DNA of 62,210 nucleotides from HGM04593 sp045636545 (lineage in GTDB: Bacteria > Bacteroidota > Bacteroidia > Bacteroidales > Bacteroidaceae), in contig JAZTXR010000082.1 in NCBI GenBank assembly GCA_045636545.1, positions 1-62,210 of the forward strand, in the 5' to 3' direction. Numbering within the stretch: the stretch's first letter is position 1; every line of letters begins with the position of its first letter. The notes below the pieces were generated by a model. The model was not told where the DNA came from. It ran no database searches and worked only from the letters and a program-made list of their open reading frames with translations. This document shows, piece after piece, positions 52,229 to 60,841 of the stretch. A program made the translations under genes and the position numbers.

Positions 52229-52687
52229 ATGGACAAAACACAAATAAAAGAACTGTGCATAAAGAAAGAAAAGGAGTTGCTTGACAAATATTTTGGGAAC
52301 ATTGTCAATGAAGCAGCTCACGAACAACCCGAAAGCATAGAGGGATATGACAAGAAACTGCCTTTGAGAATAGAATGTGAATATAAAGAGTTCCTGCGGA
52401 CACTTTGGGAAGAAATTACCCCCAATGACCCACGTTCATTGGAAGATATTCTCGATGAACAGAAACTGCGCCAGTTAATGACCGATGATGACAGAGAAGC
52501 CATTGACAACGCCTACAATGATGCAGCGGAACAGACAGTTTGGGAAAGAATAACACACACCAACCACAAAGATGTCACCTACTACAAAGGCCTGCTCGAG
52601 GAATACACCCGCGAACTGCTCCTTTGTACAAGATGCGATTTCCTTGAAGAGGCTACTGGAGAGGAGATTACAGGAAAGGCATTTTAA
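52229..52687 (+). CDS. Unknown acidic helical protein of the island
   Basis: 152 residues, strongly charged and helical (KELCIKKEKELLDKYFGN; EDILDEQKLRQLMTDDDREA). No signal or membrane segment. No family recognised. 25 bp before the PrsW-type gene. Confidence 0.5.
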   Translation: MDKTQIKELCIKKEKELLDKYFGNIVNEAAHEQPESIEGYDKKLPLRIECEYKEFLRTLWEEITPNDPRSLEDILDEQKLRQLMTDDDREAIDNAYNDAAEQTVWERITHTNHKDVTYYKGLLEEYTRELLLCTRCDFLEEATGEEITGKAF

Positions 52688-52712
52688 ATAGCCTTGGCAA
52701 TACAGACAATCT

Positions 52713-53444
52713 ATGGCAAACACAACAATTATCCTAAGTACAGCCCTACTCCCAATAGCTGTCCTTGTATTCTACATCTATCACAAGGACAAGAACGCTC
52801 CCGAGCCTGTGGGTCAGTTATTGAGAGCATTCTTCATTGGAGTGTTGGCAGTGCCGCTCTCCCTATGCATATCCACGCCTTTGGAATCTCTTGGTCTCTA
52901 TTCTATGGAGCCGTCAACCATCACTGGAGCCATAGGCACCTCTTTTCTTGGTGCTGCGATACCAGAGGAGATTGCCAAGTTTTTCCTATTATGGTTGGTA
53001 CTGCGCAAAAACAAATATTTTGACGAGAAGATGGACGGTATTGTATATGCAGTATGCATTTCGCTTGGTTTCGCTGCATTAGAAAATATCATGTACTTGT
53101 TCTCTAATGCAGAGACATTCCTGTCGGTAGGTATCACCCGCGCCATATTCGCCGTGCCCGGACATTTCTGCTTCGGTATACTTATGGGATACTATTATTC
53201 ACTTGCCAAATTCTATCCCAAGACACCATTGAAGAATAAGATTCTTATATTGGTTGCACCTATCATCGTTCATGGACTCTACGATTCAATATTGTTCATA
53301 ACAGACGTAACTCCAGCTATAAGTGGCATTCTAACAATTGTATTTCTGGTATTCTGCCACAAAATGTGGAAATATGGAAGCAGTAGAATCAAGGAGCTTA
53401 TTTTAAGGGATAGTACCGATAACATAGAGATGATGGAACTGTAA
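52713..53444 (+). CDS. PrsW-type intramembrane metalloprotease
   Basis: 243 residues with about seven to eight membrane helices. Family motifs: the Glu pair in GAAIPEEIAKFFLLWLV, Glu in GFAALENIMYLF, His in FAVPGHFCFGILMGYYYS. In Bacillus subtilis PrsW makes the first cut in a membrane anti-sigma factor. Here it shares a gene group with a sigma-like factor and an M48 protease, so a similar regulatory cut is an attractive but untested idea. Confidence 0.85.
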   Translation: MANTTIILSTALLPIAVLVFYIYHKDKNAPEPVGQLLRAFFIGVLAVPLSLCISTPLESLGLYSMEPSTITGAIGTSFLGAAIPEEIAKFFLLWLVLRKNKYFDEKMDGIVYAVCISLGFAALENIMYLFSNAETFLSVGITRAIFAVPGHFCFGILMGYYYSLAKFYPKTPLKNKILILVAPIIVHGLYDSILFITDVTPAISGILTIVFLVFCHKMWKYGSSRIKELILRDSTDNIEMMEL

Positions 53445-53489
53445 TATCTATTACAACACTTATTTAAATACAATAAAAGCAAAATAGCG

Positions 53490-55262
53490 ATGAAACATAT
53501 TTATGATATTTTTATAAGCTACCGCCGCAGTTCTTACGAAACAGCAAACCTGATAGCGACACGATTGAAATCGGCCGGATACAGAGTATTCTTTGACCTC
53601 GAGTCTATGCGCTCGGGACCATTCAATGAACAATTGTTCAATGTAATAGAAGGATGTCGTGACTTTGTTATTGTATTACCCCCCGATGCTCTCGAACGGT
53701 GTAGCAATGAAGAAGACTGGGTGCGCAAAGAGGTGTTGTGCGCAATAAGTCACAAGAAAAACATTATACCGGTAATGCTCAATGGCTTTGTATGGCCAAA
53801 TCCAATGCCGCAAGGTATGGAAGAGTTGTGCAACTATCAAGCTGTTGCAGCCGGTTCTATTGAGTATTTCGATATGTCTATGAAACGCCTTGAAAGCTAT
53901 TTGAGCAGTACAAGACATACCAAACAGAGGGTTTTTGCTAAATGGTTCATTCTCTCCACACTATCCATTGCCGCTATACTTTTTTCACTCTTCTTCGTTT
54001 TCCGTTCAATAGCAAAACCGTTATGCAAAGAGTTTGCACAACACCAGACATTATATGCCGGTATAGCAGACTTTCTGATAGATGACAACAAGAAACTTGC
54101 CGTAGCTATGGACGAATATAAATCGAACAGCAACAATTATAATTTGCTTTCTCAAATAGATGTTATCAAAAGCAATATTGAATATTATAAGAGTAACAGT
54201 GTCGCAAGTGTCAAATACACAGCTTGGCAAAAATTCCTTCTTTCATTGTATGGTATAAATGAATTTGAATTACATTCTGTCAATGCGCATTTGTCAACAA
54301 TGTATATGTTCATCAATGATACAATAGAACTAATCACAGAACTGACCACGGAAGCCGAAGGCAGTAATCTTTTTCCATCCGAATTGAAACTAATTGATAT
54401 GAGTTTCAAAGAATTAACACATTTAGGAAACATTCTATATTACTCATATTTACAAATCATAAGCAAGTTGCCGGAATCTGTCCTGGAGGAAAGCAATGAA
54501 GTCCGTTCAAAATTTGTCAATATGCCAAAAACAGTTTTGGGAGCGAAAGAGTCGGAATATGAGATTTTGATTAAACAGGAGTTTGAACAATTATCGGGTT
54601 ATGTATCTGAAATAAATGAAGACAACAAAAAAGCCGAAGATGAACTGTACAAGTCAGAAATAAAACTAGATTCTCTCAACAATGTCTATCTGAAAAAGCT
54701 TTTGGAATATGACAGCACAAACGTACAAGTTTATGATGGACTAAAGAGGGAATGTACCCTGCAGGATACAGATGAGCAAGGGCTTAAATGGCTTAAAATC
54801 CGTTACTGGGGAGGATTCTTGAACGATATTTCATTAGTGTATTACGGATTTAAAGAACTCGATGCAGGTAAGGAAGCTTCAATCAACCCCATAACAGCTT
54901 ATAGCAACATAAAGTCTATGCTTACGACATTTGAAGAGTGTTATCCCGAAAGCAAAGAATATGTAGCTTCGGCAAAACAGTTTTTTCTTGAGATTGCAGA
55001 AGGCAAACGTGAATATGCAGGAGTGACAATACATGCAATATTCGGTGATGAAACACATGCTATATTTAAGAAAGGCGATATAATCATTGGATATGATGGA
55101 AATGAAATACAGAACCTTGAGGAACTGAAAACAGCATACACAGTCAATGATAAAGGCGATATCACATTCCTTAGATTGACAGACGGAAAGTTTGTTGAAC
55201 ACAAAAAGCAGATAACAGACACCGACATTGTAGGTTTTCTGGACTTGACAGAACAAATATAA
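53490..55262 (+). CDS. Membrane TIR-domain protein with PDZ-like C-terminus
   Basis: 590 residues. TIR domain 1-135: HIYDIFISYRRSSYETANLI, then GYRVFFDLESMRSGPFNEQL, and DWVRKEVLCAISHKKNIIPV with the candidate catalytic Glu81. One membrane helix at about 153-175 (WFILSTLSIAAILFSLFFVF). A helical extracytoplasmic region with coiled-coil character at about 180-480. A PDZ-like end (VTIHAIFGDETHAIFKKGDI then IIGYDGNEIQ). The plan matches the 1201-residue TIR protein without repeats, so the two may be parallel receptors. Confidence 0.87.
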   Translation: MKHIYDIFISYRRSSYETANLIATRLKSAGYRVFFDLESMRSGPFNEQLFNVIEGCRDFVIVLPPDALERCSNEEDWVRKEVLCAISHKKNIIPVMLNGFVWPNPMPQGMEELCNYQAVAAGSIEYFDMSMKRLESYLSSTRHTKQRVFAKWFILSTLSIAAILFSLFFVFRSIAKPLCKEFAQHQTLYAGIADFLIDDNKKLAVAMDEYKSNSNNYNLLSQIDVIKSNIEYYKSNSVASVKYTAWQKFLLSLYGINEFELHSVNAHLSTMYMFINDTIELITELTTEAEGSNLFPSELKLIDMSFKELTHLGNILYYSYLQIISKLPESVLEESNEVRSKFVNMPKTVLGAKESEYEILIKQEFEQLSGYVSEINEDNKKAEDELYKSEIKLDSLNNVYLKKLLEYDSTNVQVYDGLKRECTLQDTDEQGLKWLKIRYWGGFLNDISLVYYGFKELDAGKEASINPITAYSNIKSMLTTFEECYPESKEYVASAKQFFLEIAEGKREYAGVTIHAIFGDETHAIFKKGDIIIGYDGNEIQNLEELKTAYTVNDKGDITFLRLTDGKFVEHKKQITDTDIVGFLDLTEQI

Positions 55263-55330
55263 ATTTTATATACGATGACAGATTCCGCATCAGAAATTGT
55301 TCTATAATATAAACTATAACACAAAGAACA

Positions 55331-55621
55331 ATGAAAAAGAATTATGTACCGCAGCCGGTGGACACAGGCAATGTGCAGTTGCCGGCAGAGTTGGATGAAC
55401 TTGTAGAAAAGATTGCAAAGAACGTACACGACGTGTGGGCGCAGAGCCGTATGGAGCAGGGCTGGACCTATGGCGAGGAGCGCAGTGATGCTTTAAAGAC
55501 CCATCCGTGTCTTGTCCCTTACGAGGAACTTTCTGAAGTTGAAAAGGCCTATGACCGTGATACAGCACTTGGAACCCTCAGACTGATAACAAAACTGGGA
55601 TTCAAGATTACGAAAGAGTAA
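55331..55621 (+). CDS. Stand-alone RyR-domain protein
   Basis: 96 residues, almost entirely one RyR domain: ELVEKIAKNVHDVWAQSRME, QGWTYGEERSDALKTHPCLV, PYEELSEVEKAYDRDTALGT. It is very similar to the RyR part of the protein at 45494. RyR domains are proposed ligand-binding modules for nucleotide-type signals; next to two TIR genes this could be the reader of a TIR product. The terminator downstream suggests an end of the main transcript. Confidence 0.85.
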   Translation: MKKNYVPQPVDTGNVQLPAELDELVEKIAKNVHDVWAQSRMEQGWTYGEERSDALKTHPCLVPYEELSEVEKAYDRDTALGTLRLITKLGFKITKE

Positions 55622-55641
55622 TTTGAATACAACCTACTGAA

Positions 55642-55680
55642 CAAACGGCAGAATCGGATGATAGATTTTGCCGTTTGTTT
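55642..55680 (+). terminator. Intrinsic terminator after the RyR gene
   Basis: 14-bp stem with one mismatch (CAAACGGCAGAATC at 55642-55655 with GATTTTGCCGTTTG at 55664-55677) followed by TTTTTC. Confidence 0.75.
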
Positions 55681-55731
55681 TTCTCTTAAGAAGAAATTAC
55701 TATACAAAACGTATAAACCAATAAACGAGAC

Positions 55732-56415
55732 ATGGAAAAGCAAAAATACATGTATACGATATTCTCCGAGACCGGCAAGAGAATAGCAAACCAGGATATA
55801 TGCCGTGTTGTTGAAATGCCCGAAGAGAACCGCTGCCTTCTGGTGGTGTGCGACGGCATGGGAGGCCACGCTATGGGCGATGCAGCAGCCGAGACTGTGT
55901 GCAATGCAGTATGCAATTTCTGGGAGGATAACCCCGGCAAGAGTGATTGCGAAGAGAAGGTATTGACAGCGTTTGCACATGCAAGCGAAGCTCTCTACTA
56001 CCGTTCAAGGATGGTACGTCCCATTGAGATGGGAACAACACTTGTAATGGCAAGTGTGGAGAACAACACGGTAACCATAGCACATTGTGGCGACAGCAGA
56101 TGCTACCTGTTGCGCAATGGCGAGGTTGTACACCGGACAACCGACCACTCCCGTCTGGGAACAGAGATTGTTACACGCTGTTTCTTCTCAATGGACCCGG
56201 AAGTTGCAATCCCGGACATCACCCGCATCGAGGTGGAGAAAGGCGACAGGATATTCCTTTGCACCGATGGTGTGTACAAGGCCATGGCGCCACAGATACT
56301 TGCTGCACGTCTGCAAGACGACAAAACGCTGGAGGATGTTGTTGACGTGATAAAGTTCATGTGCGAGAAACTCTCCACCGACAACTACAGTGGGATATTG
56401 TATGAAGTCATGTAA
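55732..56415 (+). CDS. PP2C-type serine/threonine phosphatase
   Basis: 227 residues. Metal-site motifs: RIANQDICRVV, VVCDGMGGHAMGDAAAETV, IAHCGDSRCYLLRNG and DRIFLCTDGVYKAM. The usual final D-N appears as STDNYSGIL. It may reverse protein phosphorylation in the island's pathway, though no partner kinase is seen in the window. It lies after a terminator, so it may have its own promoter. It meets the convergent hypothetical gene with no gap. Confidence 0.88.
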   Translation: MEKQKYMYTIFSETGKRIANQDICRVVEMPEENRCLLVVCDGMGGHAMGDAAAETVCNAVCNFWEDNPGKSDCEEKVLTAFAHASEALYYRSRMVRPIEMGTTLVMASVENNTVTIAHCGDSRCYLLRNGEVVHRTTDHSRLGTEIVTRCFFSMDPEVAIPDITRIEVEKGDRIFLCTDGVYKAMAPQILAARLQDDKTLEDVVDVIKFMCEKLSTDNYSGILYEVM

Positions 56416-56715
56416 TCAATACACGTAGGCAACCGGAACAAGCGTCTCATCGTATGGCCAATGTGGTTGGTAGAACATCTGCCGCTCGTTGCCATCGATG
56501 CCATCCCAATTGACGTACCTCAGATGCTCAAACGACGGAGGGCCGAACTCGAACGAACGCCCATAGAGCACGACTGCCCCACGGGCATCATCAATGCGCC
56601 ATAGCCCACCCCCGTATGGGCAATCCTCGTTCCACCGCAAGAGATTGCGGTGGTGGTACACGTGGCCGAACTTGAGTTCACCCTCACCTGTTATAATGAA
56701 TTTCTGATACATCAC
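56416..56715 (-). CDS. Hypothetical protein, about 99 residues
   Basis: Starts MMYQKFIITGEGELKFGHVY, with many aromatic and charged residues (HRNLLRWNEDCPYGGGLWRI). No signal or membrane segment. Likely a small beta-rich cytoplasmic protein; I do not recognise it. 29 bp after the GH20 gene, on the same strand. Confidence 0.55.
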   Translation of the reverse strand: MMYQKFIITGEGELKFGHVYHHRNLLRWNEDCPYGGGLWRIDDARGAVVLYGRSFEFGPPSFEHLRYVNWDGIDGNERQMFYQPHWPYDETLVPVAYVY

Positions 56716-56744
56716 CGGAGTTTGAAATGCAATTTACATAAGGT

Positions 56745-58355
56745 TCATCGGCGTGGTGCAACCTCAAACGGAACCCTGAACGAGACACCGCAGCGCATAA
56801 GGTCACTCAAGTTAGGATAGATACGCTGCTTGAAACTCTCCCATCCGCGTTGCTCCATATTGCTCCATCCGGCCTCGGCAATGGCAAGGCCACGGGGGAA
56901 GAACATGTAGTTAACACGGTTGATATCCTTGATGGCCTCGGCCCACATAGTCGCCATCACACCCATAACGTGTGCGGTTTCATTGGACGGGCGACCGTAG
57001 GCGGGGTCAAGCCTGTACGATGTCTCAAGGCTTGTGATTGGCATACCCCAATTGTTGAACTCGGGCAGGTCGTTGTTCCACTGCGGATAATCGAGATAGG
57101 TGTGCTCGCCCGGAGCCATTATAAGTTTGTGGCCATACTTGTGGGTAAGCTCCATACATTTTGGTGTCAGCGCGTTACGCCAGGTCACCAATGTTACATC
57201 CTGTGGGTACGGGAACAGGTAGTCGTTGGCAGGCGGCCAAATATTGTCGAGCTCGCACCACAGGATGGCCTCCTTGCCGTTCTTGCGCACAAACTCCAGC
57301 ATACGCCCGAAGAAGATGTTCATCAGCTGCGACGGCTCGGTATACCCGTGCTCGGCCATCAAAGCTTTGCAGTCGTCACATTTTGCCCAGTTTTCCTTCA
57401 CTGCAGCCTCATCGCCGCCAAGGTGTATGTAACGCGAGGGGAAGATGGCAGCCACCTCGTCTATGATGTCACTGTACACGCTGTAGGCCTCATCGCAGTG
57501 GGCACAGAGCATCATGTTTGTAGTCTGTCCCAAATTCTTTGTATCACCGTGACGGAATGCGCAGCCAAGGTGGGGATATGCGGCCAGTATAGCCACCGAA
57601 TGGCCGGGAATGTCAAGCTCGGGGACAATCTCCACATTGCGTGCCGCGGCATAGCTCACCAATTCCTTCAACTGTTCCTGTGTGTAGAAACCGTTGTCGG
57701 GGCCATTGTTGCCACCATGTCCGTTACGGTGTGCACCCACCTCGGTGAGCTGTGGATGGCTCTTTATCTCAATGCGCCACCCCTGGTCGTCGGTAAGGTG
57801 CAACTGAAGTACATTGTACTTGTATTTCGCCATCTGGTCAATGAAGAACTTGACATCGTCGACCGGCAGGAAATGACGTGCCGGGTCGAGCATCACCGCG
57901 CGGTAGCCATAACGTGGCGCATCCTCTATGCGCACCTGTGCAGCCTTGCCGTCGGCGCTGTTGCGCTCATCGCCAAGCAGAAGCTGGTCTAATGTCTTCA
58001 ATGCATAGTATATGCCACTGCGGTCACCCTCAATGGTGATGTTCCTGCCATCGATATCAAGCGTATAGCTCTCGGGCGATGCATCGCTGTTTTCCAGAAT
58101 AACAATTTTGTTCTTTCCTTTTGCCGGCAACTGCACCTTAGTGCGATGCGCAACTATATCAGCCAGTTCCTTAAGAACAAAAAGGCTGTCGCCCAAATGG
58201 CATTCGATTTCCCCAACCTTGGCAAAATCGAATGCCTTGCCCTGTTTTTCAACTACTTTGCGCGGCATTGGCAACAATGCCGAAAGATTATCCTGCGCCG
58301 CCGCACTCAAGGCACACACGCACATCAATAACAGATATTTGATTCTCGTCATCAT
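56745..58355 (-). CDS. Family GH20 beta-N-acetylhexosaminidase, secreted
   Basis: 536 residues with signal peptide (YLLLMCVCALSAAAQ). N-terminal GH20 accessory domain, then the TIM barrel with QLHLTDDQGWRIEIKSHP, PELDIPGHSVAILAAYPHLG and the catalytic Asp-Glu pair in IHLGGDEAAVKENW. It releases terminal GlcNAc or GalNAc from host or dietary glycans or peptidoglycan in the periplasm. No SusC/D pair is nearby. Confidence 0.95.
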   Translation of the reverse strand: MMTRIKYLLLMCVCALSAAAQDNLSALLPMPRKVVEKQGKAFDFAKVGEIECHLGDSLFVLKELADIVAHRTKVQLPAKGKNKIVILENSDASPESYTLDIDGRNITIEGDRSGIYYALKTLDQLLLGDERNSADGKAAQVRIEDAPRYGYRAVMLDPARHFLPVDDVKFFIDQMAKYKYNVLQLHLTDDQGWRIEIKSHPQLTEVGAHRNGHGGNNGPDNGFYTQEQLKELVSYAAARNVEIVPELDIPGHSVAILAAYPHLGCAFRHGDTKNLGQTTNMMLCAHCDEAYSVYSDIIDEVAAIFPSRYIHLGGDEAAVKENWAKCDDCKALMAEHGYTEPSQLMNIFFGRMLEFVRKNGKEAILWCELDNIWPPANDYLFPYPQDVTLVTWRNALTPKCMELTHKYGHKLIMAPGEHTYLDYPQWNNDLPEFNNWGMPITSLETSYRLDPAYGRPSNETAHVMGVMATMWAEAIKDINRVNYMFFPRGLAIAEAGWSNMEQRGWESFKQRIYPNLSDLMRCGVSFRVPFEVAPRR

Positions 58356-58467
58356 AAATATTTATTTTTTTACAAATATATAAACAAACGAACGAGAAGT
58401 AACAAGTTTACCTGATTATTTTTAAAAGCGAGTGCAATGTATATTCGCGATTTTGTGTAAATATATT

Positions 58468-58475
58468 ATATTTGC
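58468..58475 (+). promoter_or_regulatory. -7 box of the SDR gene
   Basis: TATATTTG, exact TAnnTTTG. It rules out the upstream ATG at 58472 and supports the start at 58514. Confidence 0.55.
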
Positions 58476-58513
58476 ACAAAAAGAAACATTATTTGGGTGC
58501 AAAGCAAGAATAT

Positions 58514-59236
58514 ATGAGCAAGAACAGCACATTCAAGGACAAAGTGGTGATTGTTACAGGCGGAGCAAACGGCATTGGCAAATGTATTGCCGGCGAGTTC
58601 CGCGCAGCGGGTGCAACCGTTCATGTGATAGACAAACAGGATGGTGACGGCTACTTTGTAGGCGACATTGCAAGCAAGGAAACACTTGAGACATTCGTTG
58701 CAGATGTTCTTGAAAAGCATGACAAGGTAGACTGCATAATAAACAATGCCCTGCCGCTGATGAGAGGGATTGACGAGTGTACATACGAGGAGTTCCAATA
58801 CGCCCTTGACGTCGGTGTCACCGCTCCATTCTACCTTGTAAAACTGTTACAACCACACTTGGCCGCCGGTGCATCCATTGTAAACATCTCGTCGTCACGC
58901 GACCGTATGAGCCAGCCGCAGAGCGAGAGCTACACTGCTGCCAAAGGCGGCATTGCCGCACTCACCCACTCCCTTGCAGTGAGCCTTGCCGGCAAGGCAA
59001 GGGTAAATTCAATCTCGCCCGGATGGATTGACACCACCGGCACCGTCTACAATGGAGCCGATGCCACTCAGCAACCCGTGGGGCGCGTGGGCAACCCACA
59101 GGACATTGCCAACATGGTGCTCTTCCTTTGCAGTGACAAGGCAGGCTTCATCACAGGCGAGAACATCTGCATCGACGGTGGAATGACCAGACAGATGATA
59201 TACCACGGCGACCATGGCTGGAGATTTGAGAAATAA
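58514..59236 (+). CDS. Short-chain dehydrogenase/reductase
   Basis: 240 residues from ATG 58514 (MSKNSTFKDKVVIVTGGANG). NAD(P) motif TGGANGIGK. Catalytic Ser region VNISSSRDRMSQ and Y-x3-K in ESYTAAKGG. C-terminal ICIDGGMTRQM. A cytoplasmic oxidoreductase of unknown substrate. The CAT-like gene starts 14 bp later and is probably co-transcribed. Confidence 0.9.
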   Translation: MSKNSTFKDKVVIVTGGANGIGKCIAGEFRAAGATVHVIDKQDGDGYFVGDIASKETLETFVADVLEKHDKVDCIINNALPLMRGIDECTYEEFQYALDVGVTAPFYLVKLLQPHLAAGASIVNISSSRDRMSQPQSESYTAAKGGIAALTHSLAVSLAGKARVNSISPGWIDTTGTVYNGADATQQPVGRVGNPQDIANMVLFLCSDKAGFITGENICIDGGMTRQMIYHGDHGWRFEK

Positions 59237-59249
59237 TGAGAAACGGAAT

Positions 59250-59867
59250 ATGAAGAGAGAGGTAAACCCTAAAGAGACTACACGCGAGAACGCCTTTTCG
59301 CTGTGGATGACATCGCCGATGCCAATGGTGACACTCACAAAGACATTCAACGTCGGCAAGGCCATAAAAACAAGCCGCAAACTGGGCATAAGGTTCAATG
59401 CCCTGCTATGCTGGTGCATTGGCAAGGCTGCAAGCGGCATAAAGGAGTTCTACACCCTGCCCGAGGGTGGAAAATTGTACCAATATGACAGGATTGCCAT
59501 AAACGTCATTATCAACAACTGCAAGGGTGGAATAAACTCGTGCGACATTGCTTTTACCGATGACATGACAGAGTTCGCGCACGAGTACAACAGATTGACG
59601 GCACAGGTTGCAACGGAGTGCAAGAGTTCGTTCCTCGAGGAGTGTATGATTGTAGGCACATCGGCAATGATAGAGACTGAACTGGACTGCATTGTAAACC
59701 AATACACCGACAAGTTCTGCAACCCAATGGTAATGTGGGGCAAGTACCGGCGTGGTTGGCTGAAGACGACACTCCCAATCTCGTTCCAGTTCCACCACGT
59801 GCAGATGGACGGCGGCCACGGAGCAAGATTCCTGGAACTGCTGCAACAGGAGATAAGCAAGTTGTGA
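59250..59867 (+). CDS. Chloramphenicol acetyltransferase-like protein
   Basis: 205 residues from ATG 59250; an in-frame ATG at 59214 would overlap the SDR gene. Trimeric CAT fold with the active-site motif HHVQMDGGH near the C-terminus and PMPMVTLTKTFNVGKAIKTS at the N-terminus. Such homologues are common in Bacteroidales and need not confer chloramphenicol resistance; the natural acyl acceptor is unknown. Confidence 0.85.
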   Translation: MKREVNPKETTRENAFSLWMTSPMPMVTLTKTFNVGKAIKTSRKLGIRFNALLCWCIGKAASGIKEFYTLPEGGKLYQYDRIAINVIINNCKGGINSCDIAFTDDMTEFAHEYNRLTAQVATECKSSFLEECMIVGTSAMIETELDCIVNQYTDKFCNPMVMWGKYRRGWLKTTLPISFQFHHVQMDGGHGARFLELLQQEISKL

Positions 59868-59954
59868 CACACGTCAATGCAGGAGAAAGTGCATAGAAAA
59901 AAGAACATAAAAAGGCAAGTATGACTCACGCATAAGGTAGACCTGTTTTTGAAA

Positions 59955-59973
59955 GAAATTTAAACAGCTTCTA
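59955..59973 (-). repeat. Dispersed repeat arm (TAGAAGCTGTTTAAATTTC)
   Basis: Member of the AAGAAGCTGTTTAAA family, in the 197-bp gap before upp. Confidence 0.55.
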
Positions 59974-60013
59974 AATAGACAAACGAAAAAACTGTATTTT
60001 TCAAAAAATATAT

Positions 60014-60021
60014 TACATTTG
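60014..60021 (+). promoter_or_regulatory. -7 box of upp
   Basis: TACATTTG, exact TAnnTTTG, 43 bp before ATG 60065. The -33 box is weak. Confidence 0.5.
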
Positions 60022-60064
60022 TGCGTACAGGAATTTACAAACAAACATATATATATCACTTTTT

Positions 60065-60688
60065 ATGGCTTTACATATAATTGACCATCCATTAGTGCAG
60101 CATAAGCTCAGCATTATGCGCAACAAAGAGACATCTACAATAAAGTTCCGCGAACTGTTGAAAGAGATATCAATGTTCATGGGTTACGAGGTGACACGCG
60201 ACTTCCCATTGACATACGAGGAGATTGAGACACCGCTGATGAAGATGAACGCGCCCAAGATTTCGGGCAAGAAAGTCGTTATCGTACCAATTCTCAGGGC
60301 CGGTCTTGGAATGGTAGAGGGTCTTTTGACACTCATCCCATCGGCACGCGTGGGACACATTGGCATGTACCGCGACGAGGAGACCTGCGAGCCGGTGTTC
60401 TACTACTACAAGATGCCCGCAAACAAAGAGCGCCTTGTGATTGTGACAGACCCTATGCTTGCCACCGGCGGCAGCGCCTGCGATGCCATCAGGCGCCTGA
60501 AAAATGACGGCTACACCAACATACGCCTCATGTGCCTTGTAGCATCGCCACAGGGAGTGAAAGCCGTAACTGAACAGCACCCCGACGTCAACATCTACCT
60601 TGCCGCCATGGACGAGGGAATGAATGACAGGAACTACATCCTCCCCGGTCTTGGCGATGCCGGCGACAGAATCTTCGGCACAAGATAA
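60065..60688 (+). CDS. upp: Uracil phosphoribosyltransferase
   Basis: 207 residues. It salvages uracil with PRPP to UMP. N-terminal HIIDHPLVQHKLSIMRNKET, PILRAGLGMVEGLL, PRPP-binding loop IVTDPMLATGGSACDAIR and C-terminal NYILPGLGDAGDRIFGT, all typical. Monocistronic, ending at a strong terminator. Confidence 0.97.
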   Translation: MALHIIDHPLVQHKLSIMRNKETSTIKFRELLKEISMFMGYEVTRDFPLTYEEIETPLMKMNAPKISGKKVVIVPILRAGLGMVEGLLTLIPSARVGHIGMYRDEETCEPVFYYYKMPANKERLVIVTDPMLATGGSACDAIRRLKNDGYTNIRLMCLVASPQGVKAVTEQHPDVNIYLAAMDEGMNDRNYILPGLGDAGDRIFGTR

Positions 60689-60780
60689 TAAGCACAGAAA
60701 CACAAAACTTCCATAGGCTCCTGACAATAGCCGGGAGATACGAGAACGGAAACGGAGTCTGTGATATTCCTTGCACATTA

Positions 60781-60827
60781 AAGCCACTGCCGCCGGAAAA
60801 TTTAAAATTTTCCGGCGGCAGTGGCTT
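60781..60827. terminator. Bidirectional terminator between upp and the nuclease-like gene
   Basis: Long perfect palindrome: GCCACTGCCGCCGGAAAA pairs with TTTTCCGGCGGCAGTGGC around AT-rich centre 60801-60807. Confidence 0.85.
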
Positions 60828-60841
60828 ATTCACTTATATTT

